Notes: generated by a model not told the origin, from the sequence alone. A stretch of DNA of 64,000 bases from Maylandia zebra (GCF_041146795.1 NC_135184.1:9228967-9292966); one strand, 5' to 3'. Shown: positions 21,788 through 47,915, numbered from the stretch's first letter. Program-made: numbers and translations.

Positions 21788-24700
21788 TCAGTAGGTGGCA
21801 GCGGTGGGCTCCCTCCCTGAGCTGAAGAGTATGTCGGCCTTTGAGCTGATGATGTACGTCAACATTAAGGATGCTATCAGCACGGCGACACCGACTCCGA
21901 GCGTCAACATCTGGAGGAGAAAGGGCAATCGTTACAGATACAACAAGAAGGTTTTCAAACGCAGTTTTAACTTCTAAACATACCACAAAGTTACTGTATC
22001 AACTTCTGTTACCCCCCAGGGTGTACACAGCAGCAAGATAACATCACCTTTATTTATAGTCACATTTAAACATCAAGTAGTTCCGATTGTAGCTCTCAAC
22101 CAAAAAGCCTCTAAATGCTTTACTGTGGAAGCGATTATTCCAGCTATCACAGGGGTAAAACTGTAGAATGAGGGAAGTCGAGTTCCAGCTGCCTGTGGCT
22201 TTGCACTCATGTGATGAGCTGTTATATTAAAAATAACTCAGTCACATTATCATGTGACTTTAAAGCTGCAGTGATACAAACGGTGAACCCAAAGGCGCCA
22301 GTTTAAGCAGTGAGATGCAGTTACCACATTAACAAAATCGGATTGTATCAACACTGAAATAAAAGAGTTTCGATTTGTTTTAGCACAATGTGTTGATGAA
22401 CATGCAGAGACCTGAAATTTGTTCAACGCACGCAATCAGTCACTGCCAGGATTTAACCAGTTTTGTTTTTGTTGTTAGGCTCTTTTGTTGCTGTAGTTCT
22501 GGAAACCGGAGTTGTTGGTTTAGGCCGGATCGGCCGCTAAAATCACAAACACTACTGTGAGAAAATCTAGATCAGAGAGAAAATAACAACCAATCATGGA
22601 CACTGTTACAATTACCATGCAAATTTGGTCTCTTGTTGCTGTTTGGAAGCCATTTTTTCAACATGAGACTTTCCCACAAGCACTCGCGTGCCTTAAAACA
22701 ATCCCTGCCCTCCACTAACAATGAGATCACTGCTTACAAAAAAGTACTGGATGCCAACAGTGCTACCCCTCAGCCTGCTAGTAGAAGCAACTATCAATGG
22801 TATCAACTTCAAAATCCTATGTTGCCTTGTCTCGAGTTATTGCATTCACATATCAAACTTTTTAGTTGTAGAACAACTTCTCTGCTGTGTGTGTGCATCA
22901 GTCACATCTGTGGTGTCTTTGAGGAAAAGTTTACCTCCAGTTCATGACTGGCCACCAGGAATATGCGCCCTTTAATGCTCTTCCACCTGGACTCCGTCCA
23001 CGTTGAGTAATCTTTGGAGGTGTACTCCTCCAGGTCGAAGGCCGGGGACAGCGCTTTGGAGAGACGAACTGTGGAGCGAACGCAGAATGCCACTCGTTCC
23101 GTACTGTTGGGAGGTGCTGCACCTTGAACCCACATGTAGCTGTATATCTGAGGGACAGGTTGAGAACAATGTGTTAAAGGGAGGAATTAGATAAATGATG
23201 TTCCAAAGGTTTTAAAGTTCTTACTTAAATTACCAGAGGGCAACTTACACCCAAGTTGACTTTCAAGAAAATACACACTGTTGTAAATCTTACATGTTTG
23301 CTCTCTTTGTCATCCTCGCCCTCTCTCTGGTTCTGGCAGTTGTCCTGGGTGATGTTGACGGTGGTGCCGGTCAGGTTGGCCAGCAGGTATTGGACCAGAA
23401 GAGTCGGTTCACTGTGCTGTTGTGTCACCCCCACGTAGAAGTTTGTGGGTCTTTCACCTGAGAGAAAGAAAGTATTTTGTGAGGAAATAAAGTTTTGATA
23501 AAAAGATAAGCTTCATTTAAGGCTTCATACTTCAAAACAACAATAGGACAATATTGTAAACAGCATCTAAATAGGTGTTAAGAAGCAACATTTATCAACA
23601 AAACCCATAGAAATGGGTTTTAGAACACGGCTTAAAACCCATTTTTATTCTTTGGCTTTTGGCCTCAGAAGGACTTCGTTTTTCCTTTTAATTAAATTTG
23701 TTATTAACTAATTAATTCATTATTTAACTTTTTTCTTTTATTTGGATTTTATTTATATCTTATGTAATTTTATTTTTTAGTTCCAACATGCAGCACTTTG
23801 CTGTGGTTGTTTTAAAGTGCTTTATAAATAAAGATGAAACATATTGAAGACACATAACAAGACTTTTTACTCCTACAACATTTTTAACAGTCTAGTACAA
23901 AACAGGATCAACTTACGCAGATGAATCGCGAAGTCCGAAGGTACCATTTGCTGGAACCAGGAGTTATTTGACTTAACAAGGAAACCGTACAGCATTTGGG
24001 TCACCTGTGAGGGAATTAGGACAGATTCACTTCTGTTCAGTCCCACAAGGTAACAGCAGCATCAAGGAGAAAATAAAAAGCACTTATAAAGAATCTACAA
24101 TTGATTATTATTGAACTTTTGCTGAACAGTTTAAAAGAAATAAATTTCAAGTTCAAAATGAATGAATGAAGTGACTGAAGAAGCCACTAAAGTTTTTAAA
24201 TTTCCTTATTTTTGAAGATTTCTTAGACGAGTTAAAGATAATTGGAATAAGAAAAATGAGCTTGTAAACAAAATAGCATTCATTAAAATAAATAAACTTA
24301 CCATCTGACTATCCACGTTAATGTTTTGCAGCTGGATGGGGTCCGATCCTCCTGCCTGTGTGTACAGAGCTCGAGCCACAATGGTCGCCGCTTCAGTCAG
24401 AGCCTTGATGATGCAGGGAAACAAAGAATGTTTTTCAGAGCTCAAAAGACTTTGTATGAAGCTCTCCACAGTAAATCAACACAACAGAGCAACAATGTTT
24501 AGATGATAAACAAAGTTTAGACGATAACGTGACTTTCTGCAGCTTAAATAAAAATAGACTTGCTATATTTTGGAAAACTGTTAATGTGAAAAGATAATTC
24601 AAACAAGCTGATCTTAAAATTAAAAATATATATATTTAAACTCTTTCAAGCTAAAAATAAGAAGAAAAGATCAGTAACCAGGGCTCATGTTGCTCTTAAT

Positions 24701-27700
24701 ACTTTTAATGCATTTAAAAAATATAAATAAAAATCACTTTAAATGTAGGTTAACACACTTTTAAACGGTTTTAACAACAGCTATACCTTTGCAGCATCTG
24801 TTACGTATTCCAGCTGCTCCTCTGGCGTCAGGTTTGGTGGGTAAGACATGTTCAGGTACTCCGCATTATCATACATACTTTCATAGTACCTGTGCACAGA
24901 ACAGGAAATGGATTTTTAAAAAAACAAAAAAAACCAAAAACAATCCCTAGCTCTGGATTGATTATTATTTATACTGAAGAAAATGCAAAGTACTTGTTGG
25001 TGAAAGCAGAGTTATGATTCTGGATGACAACACCAGGGATTGGCCGTGCTCGCAGGAAACGCTGCAAGGATGACGGAGGCAGCGGCTGAGAGAAACTGGG
25101 CTCTTGCAATGAGAAGTTGAGATTTAAGGCAGACGAGTTCAAGTTTCTGATGAGCTTTTCCACCTGAAACAGATCAGTGAAGGGAAGTAAGAACAAATGT
25201 TAGCCACACAGTAAAACACACACTGTGAGCTCTGGTTTCAGTTTTTTTCCGTTTATCTGAAAGTTATGATGTTTTCCCGCACAAGTTACATGGACACAGG
25301 AGCCCGTCCCAGCTGCCGTGGGGCGAGAATAACAAGTATATAAATACATAAAACTAAAGCATAGAGGAATGTAAGAAATGAAGGCTCAGAGACATGAGTG
25401 TTTAGGAGGTGAGAGGGATATAGGTACGGAGAGAGACCAACCTCTTCATTCACACTGCTGTTCCTCCGAGACACGGGATCAGTGTGAACCCAGAGCTTTG
25501 ATTCTCCATGGAGTCCCACCTAGGACAGGAAAGTCCGACATAATCATATTGTACTTGCACATTTTCATTAAAATAACCCACAACTAATATTAAATAATTA
25601 TTAATAAGTAACACAAAAGAAATCTGCACATGGTAAAAAAAACAAACATTATATATAATCAAAAGTTTTAATTAGAATTTTTTAAAGCCATTCAATTGTC
25701 AAGTAAAGAGGTATTCTAGTTGAATTATTCTTTAAGTCCAGCTCTGAGGTCTTTACACTGGCTCCCTGTCCATCAGAGGATAGACTTTAAAGTTCTGATG
25801 CTGGTCTATAAAGCTCTGAATGGTTTAGGACCAAAATACATCAGTGACCTCCTGACCCAGTATGAACCTTCCAGATCCCTCAGGTCATCTGGATCCGGTT
25901 TTTTATCAGTTCCCAGAGTCAGAACCAGACACGGAGAAGCTGCATTCAGCTTTTATGCTCCATATATCTGGAACAAACTCCCAGAAACGCTCAGTTTATT
26001 TAAATCCAGGTTGAAGACTATCCTATTCTCAGCTGCATTTGAATAAAACACCAAATCCGCACTGTTAAGCTTAAATTTCAAAACTTACATTTTAACTACT
26101 GATTTTATCTACTGTTCTGATTTTATCCACTGTTTTTTTAATCGATTTTAAATCATGCTTTTTATTTGTTTTTGTTCTTTAATGTCTCTGTAAAGCACTT
26201 TGAATCACCGTGTTGTTAAATTGTGCTATATAAATAAACTTGCCTTTAATCTAAAAGTATTGAAAATATAAACAAATGCAGGTATGAAAAAAAATATACC
26301 CAAATTCAAACAAAATTTTCCTTAAACTTCAGGAGTTTGTGCCACATGACAGTTACGTGTAAAGCTATCAGTAATATAATACACACCTGTCCAATCTCCA
26401 CCACCGAGTGAACATTGTCCAGGTCCAAAGGAAACTGTTTATTCTCCATGTCGTACACCAACCTCGAGCTGCCGATGTAGTCAAAGGTTTCCTGTGGTCA
26501 ACAGACAAATGGATGAATGGCAGGACAGTCAAAACGAAAACAGTTCTCAAATGTTAGTTGAGCACTGTGCTGACTACAGAAAAAAAGAAAAAAAAAAACA
26601 AAGAACTGACCCCCTGGAAGAATGCGTAGAGGATGGTGCGGTTGGGTTGGGCCTCCTGGGTGGCGTTGCGCAGAGCGTGTGCTGCCGCCAGCAAGGTGAC
26701 AAACCCCGAGGCTGCACTCTCGGCGCCTGGAGCAATGTCAAAGAAAAAAGACCGGCTGTCCAGCTGCAGACAGGACAGGAGCGAACAGGGATTAAGCAGA
26801 GAATTTATCTACACAAGTTGTTCAATTTAACTAGCTATGAACATTTTTATTAATCAAAATGTAAACAAAAGCTCTACCACTGTATACTGCAGATCAGCCA
26901 CTTCTACCATCTATAGTACATCCTTTACTCAAAAGTGAGCAGTCACTTTGATATGTTGGCCACTATTCATCTTCATTTTATGTCATGGATACAAGAACTG
27001 CACTTAGAGGTCAGAACCACCACTCAGCCAAACAGGAAAATCCAGGTAGAGGGGGTTAGCAATGACCGACTTTCAAAATAAAAGCAAGATGAATAAAATT
27101 TTGACCTCAGCCGTCGACCCAAATAAAGTCTATTTGAGGGTAATACTGAATTCTCACATCATTCTCAGCATGTTAATATGTAACACGTGGTACTGTGGTT
27201 TTCTTTTGAAACCACTTTTGCTTGAACTCACCCTCGCTGCTGCGATGACCACGCTCTCCCCCATCTTGTGGCCCTTATCTGTGTAGTTCAGAGGCCTGGT
27301 CGAGGCCAAAACATTAAAGTCTCCAAGTGGGTCACATACGATTTCTTCAGGGTGAAAAGAACAAGGCCCAAACAAACAGTGATTAGCACTATAATAAAAT
27401 AACAATGATAAAAACTCTCTTATTTAAATATTTTTGCAGCATGTTTCTGAAAATATTTCCCACATATTGTAAAAACGTTAAGTAATGTTTAGATAATTAC
27501 ACTTGAAAAATACCTGGGTTTAAGCTGAAGTTGATGCCATTTCTCCTCATGCAGGTGGCCGTGTCGGTGACGGCAGACATGTGTGAGTAGAGCTGCATCG
27601 CGCACAGTGGGTACTGCGGACTACTGCCATTCACAACATGGTTATGATTGTAGTAGCACTGTGAATGGAGAAAAGCACACAGATGAAAAACGCCTGTATA

Positions 27701-30700
27701 CACAGATTTGAACTAAGAATGTTCCTGGGGACAAATTTCTTAGTCGACTGCATGAGGACAAAAAATTAGACTAACCGACTAGTCAATAATATTGACAATA
27801 TCACGTTAAATTTGAGGAGTGTTTAATCAAGGATGTCAGAAACTCCCAAATCAAAAGGCATCTGAAACCGTTAATTAGTCTTCATTAATGAATGACTATG
27901 ACAAATCAACATCTGAAAAACTACGAAATTGTAACTCAAAAGTGTGCTGCAAATTCAGACCAACCACTTCAATGAATGTAAAAATCTGAAATAATAAAAC
28001 AATAAATCATCCAGCTATTTTCTTCCACTTATCTGAAGTCAGGTTCTGGGGAAGCCTAGACCTCGCTATCACATCGAGGCATTCCCAGGCCAGCTGAGAG
28101 ACGCAATCTCTCCAGCGTGTCCTGGGTCTGCCCTGGGGCCTCCTCCTGGTAGGACACACACGGCTGGAACACCTTACCCAGGAGGCGACCACCTCAACTG
28201 GCTCCTTTCAATGTGGAGGAGCAGCGGCTCTGCTCTGAGCCCCTCACATATAACTGAACTCCTCACCCTATCACTAAGAGAGAGCCCGTCCAATCTTCCA
28301 CTATTTGTATTCACAATCTCACTCTTTTGCCTTTAAAAGAACTAACTAGTTGTTAACAAAAATATCAGGCCTGATTAACAGATTTATGGCATTTCTCAAC
28401 AACCATGCTCCATCTGGTGGCAGACAGCTGCATGATATTTGGGATACAACAGTGTGCCAGCATTCGGCATCAAATAAATGTAAAATAATTAGATTAAATG
28501 CCTAGTACATCTAGCACTAACTAGTGACAACAGTGTCGATGATTGGACTAGTGGCACACATCCCTAGTTTAAACCCATCAACATGAAAATGTCAAAAACT
28601 GCAAATCTTCTAATCTTCTAAGGCTGGCTTTAAAAGCAAAAAACCGATTCCCACGTTAAAATGTCCAACCTCAAAATATAACACAAAAGAAACACAAGCT
28701 TAATCTGTGCATTTGGATAGTTGTAAGGGTTAAAATCAGGAGCATGGCTGCTTTGAATAATGTATATATAAACACAGAAAGCTGTAGCTAAATGCTGCTA
28801 GCCTTCACATTTGCTAATTAAAGCAGACCGCTGTACTGTATGTTGTGCATCTACTGCCTTTTGTAATGGAAATACCTTACAAATAGTATGAATTTGTTTG
28901 GTACACAACATTCAGAATATTTTGGTAGGTGAAATTGCGGCATTTCGTTGGTCTTTTACTTAGCACTGTGGCTATTTACAGGCAACTTTAAATCCTTAAA
29001 GTTGCCTGTAAACTGAAATTATAACAAAAAGTTGTAGTTCAGGTCAAACCAAGCAGCTTAGACTCCATACTATGAATGTAATCTGAATTCGATACACGTC
29101 TATTTTATAAGGGAAGAAACATAACTTCTCTTTGAATAGTGTGCCATTCTGTTTTAAACTAATGCAATACTATGTGATCTACATGAAGATGACCTTGTTT
29201 GCTGCTGAAACAGCTTTAGAGCATTATTTCTAATCTAACCTCAACGACCGGTGAGGCAAGTTCAGATTTGGACTCGTAGTGTGTGAGTAGCTTATCATGT
29301 GACTGCACAATCTTGTACTCTCCAACATCAAGTGGAAAACAAATAACCTGTTTTATGGCCTGAGTGTCGTTGTCGTCTTTCAGGGAGAACATCGGGAAGT
29401 CATACTCCTCGTAGGACAAGCCATTTCCCAGAGGGTTCCACACGGTCACGTTACAGTGGGCTAAGGCTGGGTCATAGCTCTCTGAATACACGCCTATAGG
29501 GGACGCACAGAGAGGGGAAAAACAAAAATTACCATCAGTAACATTAAAGAGACCCCTGATCCAAAGATACAGTTGGATTGTTCCTCATCTACCAAGCATC
29601 CAATTTCCCTAAAATGACCCGGAGTATTTTGACTGTGTGCTACATGTTACCCCGACTAGACTTAAAGTTTGAATCCAGGACTATTTAATAGTATATGGCG
29701 TTAGCAAAGCATCTTCCAACTGTGAAATTACATGTTTTACTTCAGTAAAGGATGTGAATTCCCTTTTTTCTCCTGATATAATGCCGCAGAACTGTGGACT
29801 TCACCCCCCTTTCTTTTCCCACATGTCTGCACTGAGTAGGAGATGCTTTGTATCTTACTGTACATGTGTACAGTGACAATAAAAGCCATTCTAATTAAAT
29901 CTCTGTTGAGTGTAAACAAGACATTTTGCAGACACTGCAATGTTTTAGAAGTCAAGCGCAGAACATGAAATATGACCCAGTTACAACTTGTGGTTTTATG
30001 AGCTATGCTCTCTGAGGATCATCAAACTATAATTTATTTCTGTAGCTTGTGTAAAACTGTGGAGCAAGCCTTAACATGTAACCCCCACCCACCTGAGTTC
30101 TCGTTGGGGCAGGTGGTGTGTGGAGAGAAACCCTCAGCTGGATTTGAGCTTGGCGCCACAACAACAACTCCAGCAACCCTACTGGAGCCAGTCTTAAGTT
30201 TCATCATGATAGATCTGATGAGCAGACAGCCGGCACACAGTACAGGAGATGATGCAGGTTAAAAAAAAACAAAACACAGAGATCATAGGTGCGTTAATTC
30301 TTTTGAAATATGGTTCAAGTTTCTTTCTTTAAGTTTAGCAGCTCCTATTAAACACACATCTATTTTATTATGCATGTAAGTAAATGACAACTTATAGCAG
30401 ATTGGCCTCCATAACAGAGCCACAGTCCCATTACTTCACTGATTTATTTTTATTACCAAAGTTTTTGTTTTTTGTTAAGTATAAAAAAATATCTAAAATA
30501 GGTCTGAAAGAGAAAAATGTCTTACTTTAATTTCTTAAAGTCAACTCCAGTTTGATACTCAAAGTGCAATAATTTATAACATGACATGTAGCATTACCAC
30601 ATGGGCCGACATCAAAAGATAGAAATATGAGCTACTTCTAACCTATTAATTTAAAACTACTCCACATGCGTGTTATTGCTGGGTGTATATGTAGCTGTCT

Positions 30701-32182
30701 TGCATCACGTCTGATTGGCTAGCAGGATCATAGACAGTATACAAAGTGTGGACTAACTGCAGCTTTTACATTTGTTAATTGGATAGTTTCAAACTGCAAT
30801 TCTGTTTTGATGTCGATTGATTGTTCAAAATAAAACCAAATATGGAGTAAATCAGTAACAGATTTAAAGTGTGAGTAAATGAGGTTTATGTTCACTAAAA
30901 ACTACTGTGGGGGCTTCCACTACAGGGTGAGACATGTTGAGCGCACCTCGTAAAGAGCGTAGAATCCAGAATCACCATATAAGGAGGGTTGGGACCAGTT
31001 TTCAGGACCCAGTCCAGGTTTGCTTCTGATTCGAGCACATGGAGCACACCAACATCACCTGATAAAGACGCTGAAATCCGAAACAAGGAATATATCTGTG
31101 TTACAGCTGTCCAAGACATAAATATCCTTAAAAGCTTTTCAATCATTCTCCATTACTTTCATTAAACAGAAGCAAAACTGCAAAACTGGTGAGGCTTTTG
31201 TAGTGTGACACCAGCACACACTTCTATGGATATTCAGTTTTTTGATATTCAGGTAGTTATCACAGGAAATATTTGTTTTACTGTGGGCTTTCATCTGTGA
31301 GAACTCTTCTGTCACAGCTACACAGATGTGTGTTTGTGAATTTGAACAACTGAAGCAAAAACACAGTAAACACAGGAAGGTGTTTGCAGATTAATGCTCA
31401 CTAAGCATTTTATTATTGCTCACTGTGTATCTAAGATACTCCAAACTACAACAAATACTTTTATGTAATAGGTTCAACTTGGATAATAATATCAAAATAT
31501 AATATAATAGAAGCTGATGTACTCACACTGACAGCCTATTTGATGTGTTGCGTTTAGAAGTCGCACACACGGTATAGTGTAATTAAGATGCACATAAATC
31601 TTGTTTTCCACTGAATTACAGCTGACACCTGCAAGAAGAAAAAACAAATATTTGAACATACACACAAATTTCATCTTTACTATTCCACTTATACTATTGT
31701 CTCCTGATTTGTTTTCTTAGAAATAATTTAAATCAAACTTTCTAAACACTTTGAAACATGCTAGATCCTAATCTACTCCAAGCTTCATTCTGCATGAAGA
31801 AACCATGAACTCTGAGCTCCCAGTGCATTAAAAATATCCATACAGAGGTCTGCGCACAACAGGCCAATTTTCCATTTTCTCATTTCTTATAGTTTCCATC
31901 GCGAGCCTGGTCCCTGTGATAATGTTATAAGTAGGCAGGTTCCCCAAGCATGACAGCAACACTCATTCTCATTTTTATAACCTGCACTTACAACTAGCTG
32001 TGTTTTGACTATTAGACAACACAAAGAGGTCCTTTCCGAGGCCTAGTCAGCACGGCATAAATGTTGCACCAGTTTCCATAGTACACGTGAAGATGCTAAC
32101 ACCCACTGTAATGTTTAAAGGTTGTTCGGGAAACAAGTGAACTGGAGCACAATAACGGAGTTCATCTTTTGATGATAAAGTT

Positions 32183-32221
<39 letters not shown>

Positions 32222-34395
32222 GTGTTGTTAGTTCATTCTCTCTCTTTCTTTAAAAAAAAGAAAAAAGAAAAAAAAAGAAAAATAGCAGAAGCAGAAGCAT
32301 ACACTGAAACATGAGCTCAAAAACAAGGTGTGAACTGAAAACCAAAGAAAGAACCAAGCCGCAGTTTTGGAAATACCCTTATTCACACGTTTTGACACCT
32401 CAGTATATATGAATAAAGATCTGGTTGCAGGTTTTTTACAAGTATAGGCCTACTGAGCTGTACAGACAGCGATCACTATTATTTTGCTTCTTTGCTCACC
32501 CCTCAGTTCACAAAAGAGAAACAAGGGTTACTCCTATTATACATCCAAAGATTCCTCCTTGAGAGTTAAGAGGCCTGTTTACCCACATTGAAATTAGAGG
32601 AGCTTTTCCTTTAACATGCTTTGTAGAAATAATTTTCAAATAAATCCTGCGTCACAGGTCGCTTATTTAACGTCTTTTATTTGGATAATAATAGAACTAG
32701 GTTCTTTATGACATGTAAGCAATACAATGCTGCTTTTATTCCCCAGGTAATATATGGTACGAAACTGTGCTTAAGTATTGTGTACAATACAATACTTCGG
32801 GGTTTCAAACTGTCATCCTTCAAATGTTACACTATAACGGCATCTAATCGCTCATGAATTAATACTGCTGAAAGTCAACAACAGAAACATACAGCAACAG
32901 TCTAAAAACAGGCCAACGGATCCCATTCAGACAACGGGGAGGTTGTCGGCTTTAAAATTTGCAGTGAAGTTGTAAAATACTTAATGTGTTTCTAAATCTT
33001 GATATGCTTGAGTCATAAAGACATAAAATATTCTTGGTATCTGGGTTCAAAAACTTTACATGAGAAGGATCAGTGTCCTCGCTTTAACCTGACCTCATGG
33101 TTTCATCTTTTTAACATGGTCCAGGACAGCATTTTCAAATGTACGTTTTTGCACTTCAAGAAGCGGTATAATTCATAGCATTGTTATTATTAATTATTTT
33201 ACATAAATAGGGTTCCTGCATACCAAAGAATTTGCTGCCTAACAAAAAATAGGAACACATCAACCAGATGATCTATAAAAGCGTGAGGACAAAGTTGTTA
33301 TTGAGACTAAATCCAAAGACGTTTGCGAACACCAGCTAAGGTTTTAAAAAAGGGTAATGGGCACCACAGATATATATTCTGACTTCATCTTAACTACTCA
33401 ACAAACTATTTCTGAAAGCATGCTCAAGTTTTTTCTTTTTACACAACACTTTTATCAAACTTAAACTATAGTAAGTTCAAGAGTTATTACAGTTCCTTAT
33501 TTTCTAAATATTTCAATTCTGTTTCGTTTCCCACTTTCCATACTGGGTAGGCTCAGTTGTTTTTAAGCTTTTATTGTTTAAAAACATTTTTTTAAGTAAT
33601 TTAAATGTTAGTTGTCTTTATTATAATAATATGTCTGACATTTCTTTTTATCAAAATACTAAAAATCACTCAACACTAAAGTAAAGGTCACGTTTAGAAT
33701 GAAAAGAAAGCACAATTGTTCGGGGTTTTTTTGTAACTAATCTCCCCACAGCAACAGAAAGGGGAAATGAGAAACAGATTTTTTTTCATCTCAAATGATG
33801 CTATGTTTGCTCACCTATGTGCCGATTTACCAGGATATTCTAAATGTTTGAAAGTGGCTTGTCTTCTGTTTAATTTCATTAGAGAGTCACGTAAACTACA
33901 AGAAATATGTATATAATGTATATAATCTGGTGTAGCGGTCCAGCCTTTAATCCCTCCGGGGGCGGCCGCAGCGGTGAAATCACGAGCGGTCACGCTGATG
34001 CTGAGTTAAGAAGAGGGCTGACCCAATCTGTCACTACAAAATCACCACAAAGGCTTAATTAACACAATAGATGCTGTGTTTCTTTTGCACATCCACTTGT
34101 TTAAAATGCGTAGAGAACAGTCGAAGCACCGAACTCAGTAGAAAAACCCATTTTAAAACCGGGACATAGATTTTAAAGGCAGACAGAAAACCTCCTGCTA
34201 ACGCTAATTTAGCCTAGCATTCAGCTAGCACCGGACACAAAGAAGTCCTCGAAGCTAACCGCCCGAAAGCGAAACACATTTCGTTCTTCAGCAGTTAGAC
34301 GAAGACACAAGTTTAGCAACAGGGGAATACAACTCACCTATGAAAAACAAACAAAATATCAAGTTAATGATCCATTTATTCGACAGCAAATCCAT
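21788..34395 (-). CDS. ncstn: Nicastrin, gamma-secretase subunit
   Basis: Type I membrane glycoprotein of the gamma-secretase complex (with presenilin, APH-1 and PEN-2) that gates substrate entry. Seventeen coding exons: 34395-34338, 31628-31527, 31070-30947, 30214-30093, 29493-29348, 27658-27514, 27344-27232, 26763-26611, 26491-26387, 25519-25442, 25163-24994, 24889-24787, 24403-24302, 24004-23917, 23457-23294, 23147-22935, 21910-21788. The total is 2109 nt, 702 aa (human 709, also 17 exons as I recall), with an unbroken frame. Seen: hydrophobic signal peptide ([15 protein letters not shown]), the [14 protein letters not shown] block, the GETFDYIGS motif with Glu322 and DYIGS at 325-329, many N-glycosylation sequons, and one C-terminal membrane helix (about 664-684) followed by a short tail ending AATY. 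Introns hold LINE and hAT debris. Confidence 0.97.
23600..23855 (+). mobile_element. LINE (L2-like) 3'-end fragment
   Basis: Plus strand, antisense in an NCSTN intron. It has the end of an RT-type ORF ([11 protein letters not shown]-like wording), an AT-rich spacer and the tail TTTAAAGTGCTTTATAAATAAAG, the usual 3' end of L2-like LINEs in fish. The 5' part is absent. Confidence 0.65.
25711..26262 (+). mobile_element. LINE (L2/Maui-like) 3'-end fragment
   Basis: Encodes a 108-codon open piece with [18 protein letters not shown], then [16 protein letters not shown] and [20 protein letters not shown], the familiar C-terminal part of L2-like LINE ORF2 in fish. A UTR follows, ending in TGTAAAGCACTTTGAATC and a CTATATAAATAAACTTGCC tail. 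5'-truncated, antisense within an NCSTN intron; the open frame suggests it is fairly young. Confidence 0.85.
27723..28560. mobile_element. hAT-like element remnant, interrupted by a LINE scrap
   Basis: The left part has TTAGTCGACTG and CCGACTAGTCAATAAT, the right part GATTGGACTAGTGGCACACATCCCTA, resembling degraded ends of fish hAT elements (TAGGGATGTGxCxACTAGTC type). The inverted pairing is weak and no target duplication was found. Lies in an NCSTN intron. The middle (28005-28310) is LINE-derived. Confidence 0.45.
28005..28310 (-). mobile_element. LINE ORF2 C-terminal fragment
   Basis: The minus strand encodes [20 protein letters not shown] and then [14 protein letters not shown], the C-terminal wording of a common fish LINE. 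The plus strand carries the well-known GTGGAGGAGCAGCGGCTCTG sequence upstream. Frame broken after WECLDV. Confidence 0.6.
28975..29012. repeat. Perfect 17-bp hairpin in NCSTN intron
   Basis: Left arm 28975-28991 is the exact reverse complement of 28996-29012, with a 4-nt loop ATCC. Arms begin TTTACAGGCAAC. Confidence 0.9.
32185..32216. repeat. (TA)n microsatellite
   Basis: TA repeat in the NCSTN first intron. Confidence 0.95.
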
Positions 34396-34486
34396 CTTCC
34401 TGGTTTGAAAAGCTGAAAACACAACAGGAAGTGTTGACATGGGGAAACATCCGGGTTTTGCTGTTTGGGTCCGGTTTACAGAAAAA

Positions 34487-34493
34487 GGGGCGG
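34487..34493 (+). promoter_or_regulatory. GC box upstream of NCSTN
   Basis: GGGGCGG about 95 bp upstream of the NCSTN ATG; nearby CATCCGGG and AGGAAGTG words could be ETS sites. There is no TATA box. A short GC-containing housekeeping-type promoter is the likely reading. Confidence 0.35.
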
Positions 34494-34499
34494 ACTCAG

Positions 34500-35580
34500 A
34501 TGGACTGAAGTTATGTATTATATATATTCGTTAAATGGTAGATTTTGATTCAGCTATGTTTCAGTTAGTTTGTTTTTATTGTTTTGAAACTTTTTATAAA
34601 ATTTGTGACGGGCAAAGTTTTAAAAGATCAGATATTAGATTAGATCACACATTTTTTTAATAGAAAGTGGAACGCTTCATGCTTGATTTGTTGACAAGTT
34701 TGAAATACTAGCATAGACTAAAAGCTATGAATTTCCATAATATTTTGATATTAATTTTAGTTATTTAAGTACAAAAAATTGTTTCAGTTAATTTTTGTAT
34801 GTATGTATGTATGTATGTATGTATTTAGAGTATTATCTTTATTTGATATGACTTAACCAACATGTCATTGTTTAATTTTGTTAACTATATTGGTATTTTG
34901 GACATGACAGAAGAGAGTAATTCAGTTTTCAGACACATTGGGAGTGATACAGTCCTGCAGAGCAGAAACTGACTTGACTTGTGATGCTAAATGTACAGTT
35001 ATCAAAAACATCTTGTAAGGGGGAAATCCATTTAAAATAAATCAGTAGTTGAATGAATTTAATGTAATGTAAGCCACTGAAGCTTTTAACCAATAAACAA
35101 AGCCTTTATTTTAGTTTGTTTTATTAAAGTGTTCAAAATCCTGTGGGATGAGCTTCTTTTCCTTTCAATGAAAGAGAGAGATTATATATTTCCCCCCGCT
35201 TTTTCTTCTTTTTTTTTTTTTTTCTAACATCTGCCAGAATGTGTTCTGGGTAATAATGACAGTGCTTCCTTTTACAGGTAGAGGGCAGACTGTCAAAATG
35301 AGAACTTTGCACATTATAAAAGGAACCACATTTTCAGTATTTAACAAGAATCGGGTCAGGTGTAACAGGTAACCATATAACAAACTTGACTGTGAATGTC
35401 ACCCCCTTATTTTCAACTTGTAATGCCAACTAAGGAGCCAGTTCACTGTGTAGGCTTTTCCATTTTCATTCCTCATGACTCATCCTTGAGGTGCACATCA
35501 AATGTTCCCATTTCACTTCCTTCTGCAGACACCATAGCGTATTAAAAACACGACAAAGATGGCCCAACTCACACACTTCA
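34500..35580. other. NCSTN-COPA intergenic gap
   Basis: About 1.1 kb between the NCSTN promoter and the COPA 3' end. AT-rich with the GTAT repeat; no gene seen. Confidence 0.6.
34796..34824. repeat. (GTAT)n microsatellite
   Basis: Seven tandem tetranucleotides between NCSTN and COPA. Confidence 0.95.
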
Positions 35581-35584
35581 TTTG

Positions 35585-35929
35585 TGTTCATAAAAGGACC
35601 TTTTTATTTTATCGTTTCCCACAGATACACAGCGTACTGCTGTTCATTTTCCATTATTCACGTCATACAAGTCAGGAGCGGGTTAACAGTACGGTTTTAC
35701 AGCTCTAATAAAGCACACAGTACTGTGTTATTGATGCAGCAGTACTTACAACAAAAAGCTTTTAGTAGGATCAGTGATGAACAGGAATAGATAGCTGAGA
35801 AAGGATTTAAAGAGGTTTAACAGCACTGTGAGCAAACACATATATAACTGCTTCCATTTCTCATGCAAATAATTGTATCATTACTACAACAAAGTAAGAG
35901 TGGAAGTGTTTTCATTTTTTTTAATCCTC
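35585..35929 (-). other. copa: COPA 3'UTR with polyadenylation signal
   Basis: Short UTR after the TGA at 35932-35930; AATAAA on the minus strand at 35608-35603 is the best signal. Confidence 0.55.
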
Positions 35930-47749
<11,820 letters not shown>

Positions 47750-47915
47750 CGTTACTGGTGAACCGCAAAGCTCTTCTTTTTAATGCTGAGACAAAACTCA
47801 GTCAGAGCAAATAATTAAAAAGGACGAAACTTTGCAGATTGGTTGAATCAAGCAGCCTGACCACCTTCGCCCATTTAGTTGATTCTCCTTTTTCCTGACA
47901 CGTAGTCCGTTTTGT

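Noticed and set aside
25720-26046. 108-aa open frame as a possible host gene
   Set aside because: Matches L2-like LINE ORF2 C-terminal wording and is followed by the LINE 3' tail.
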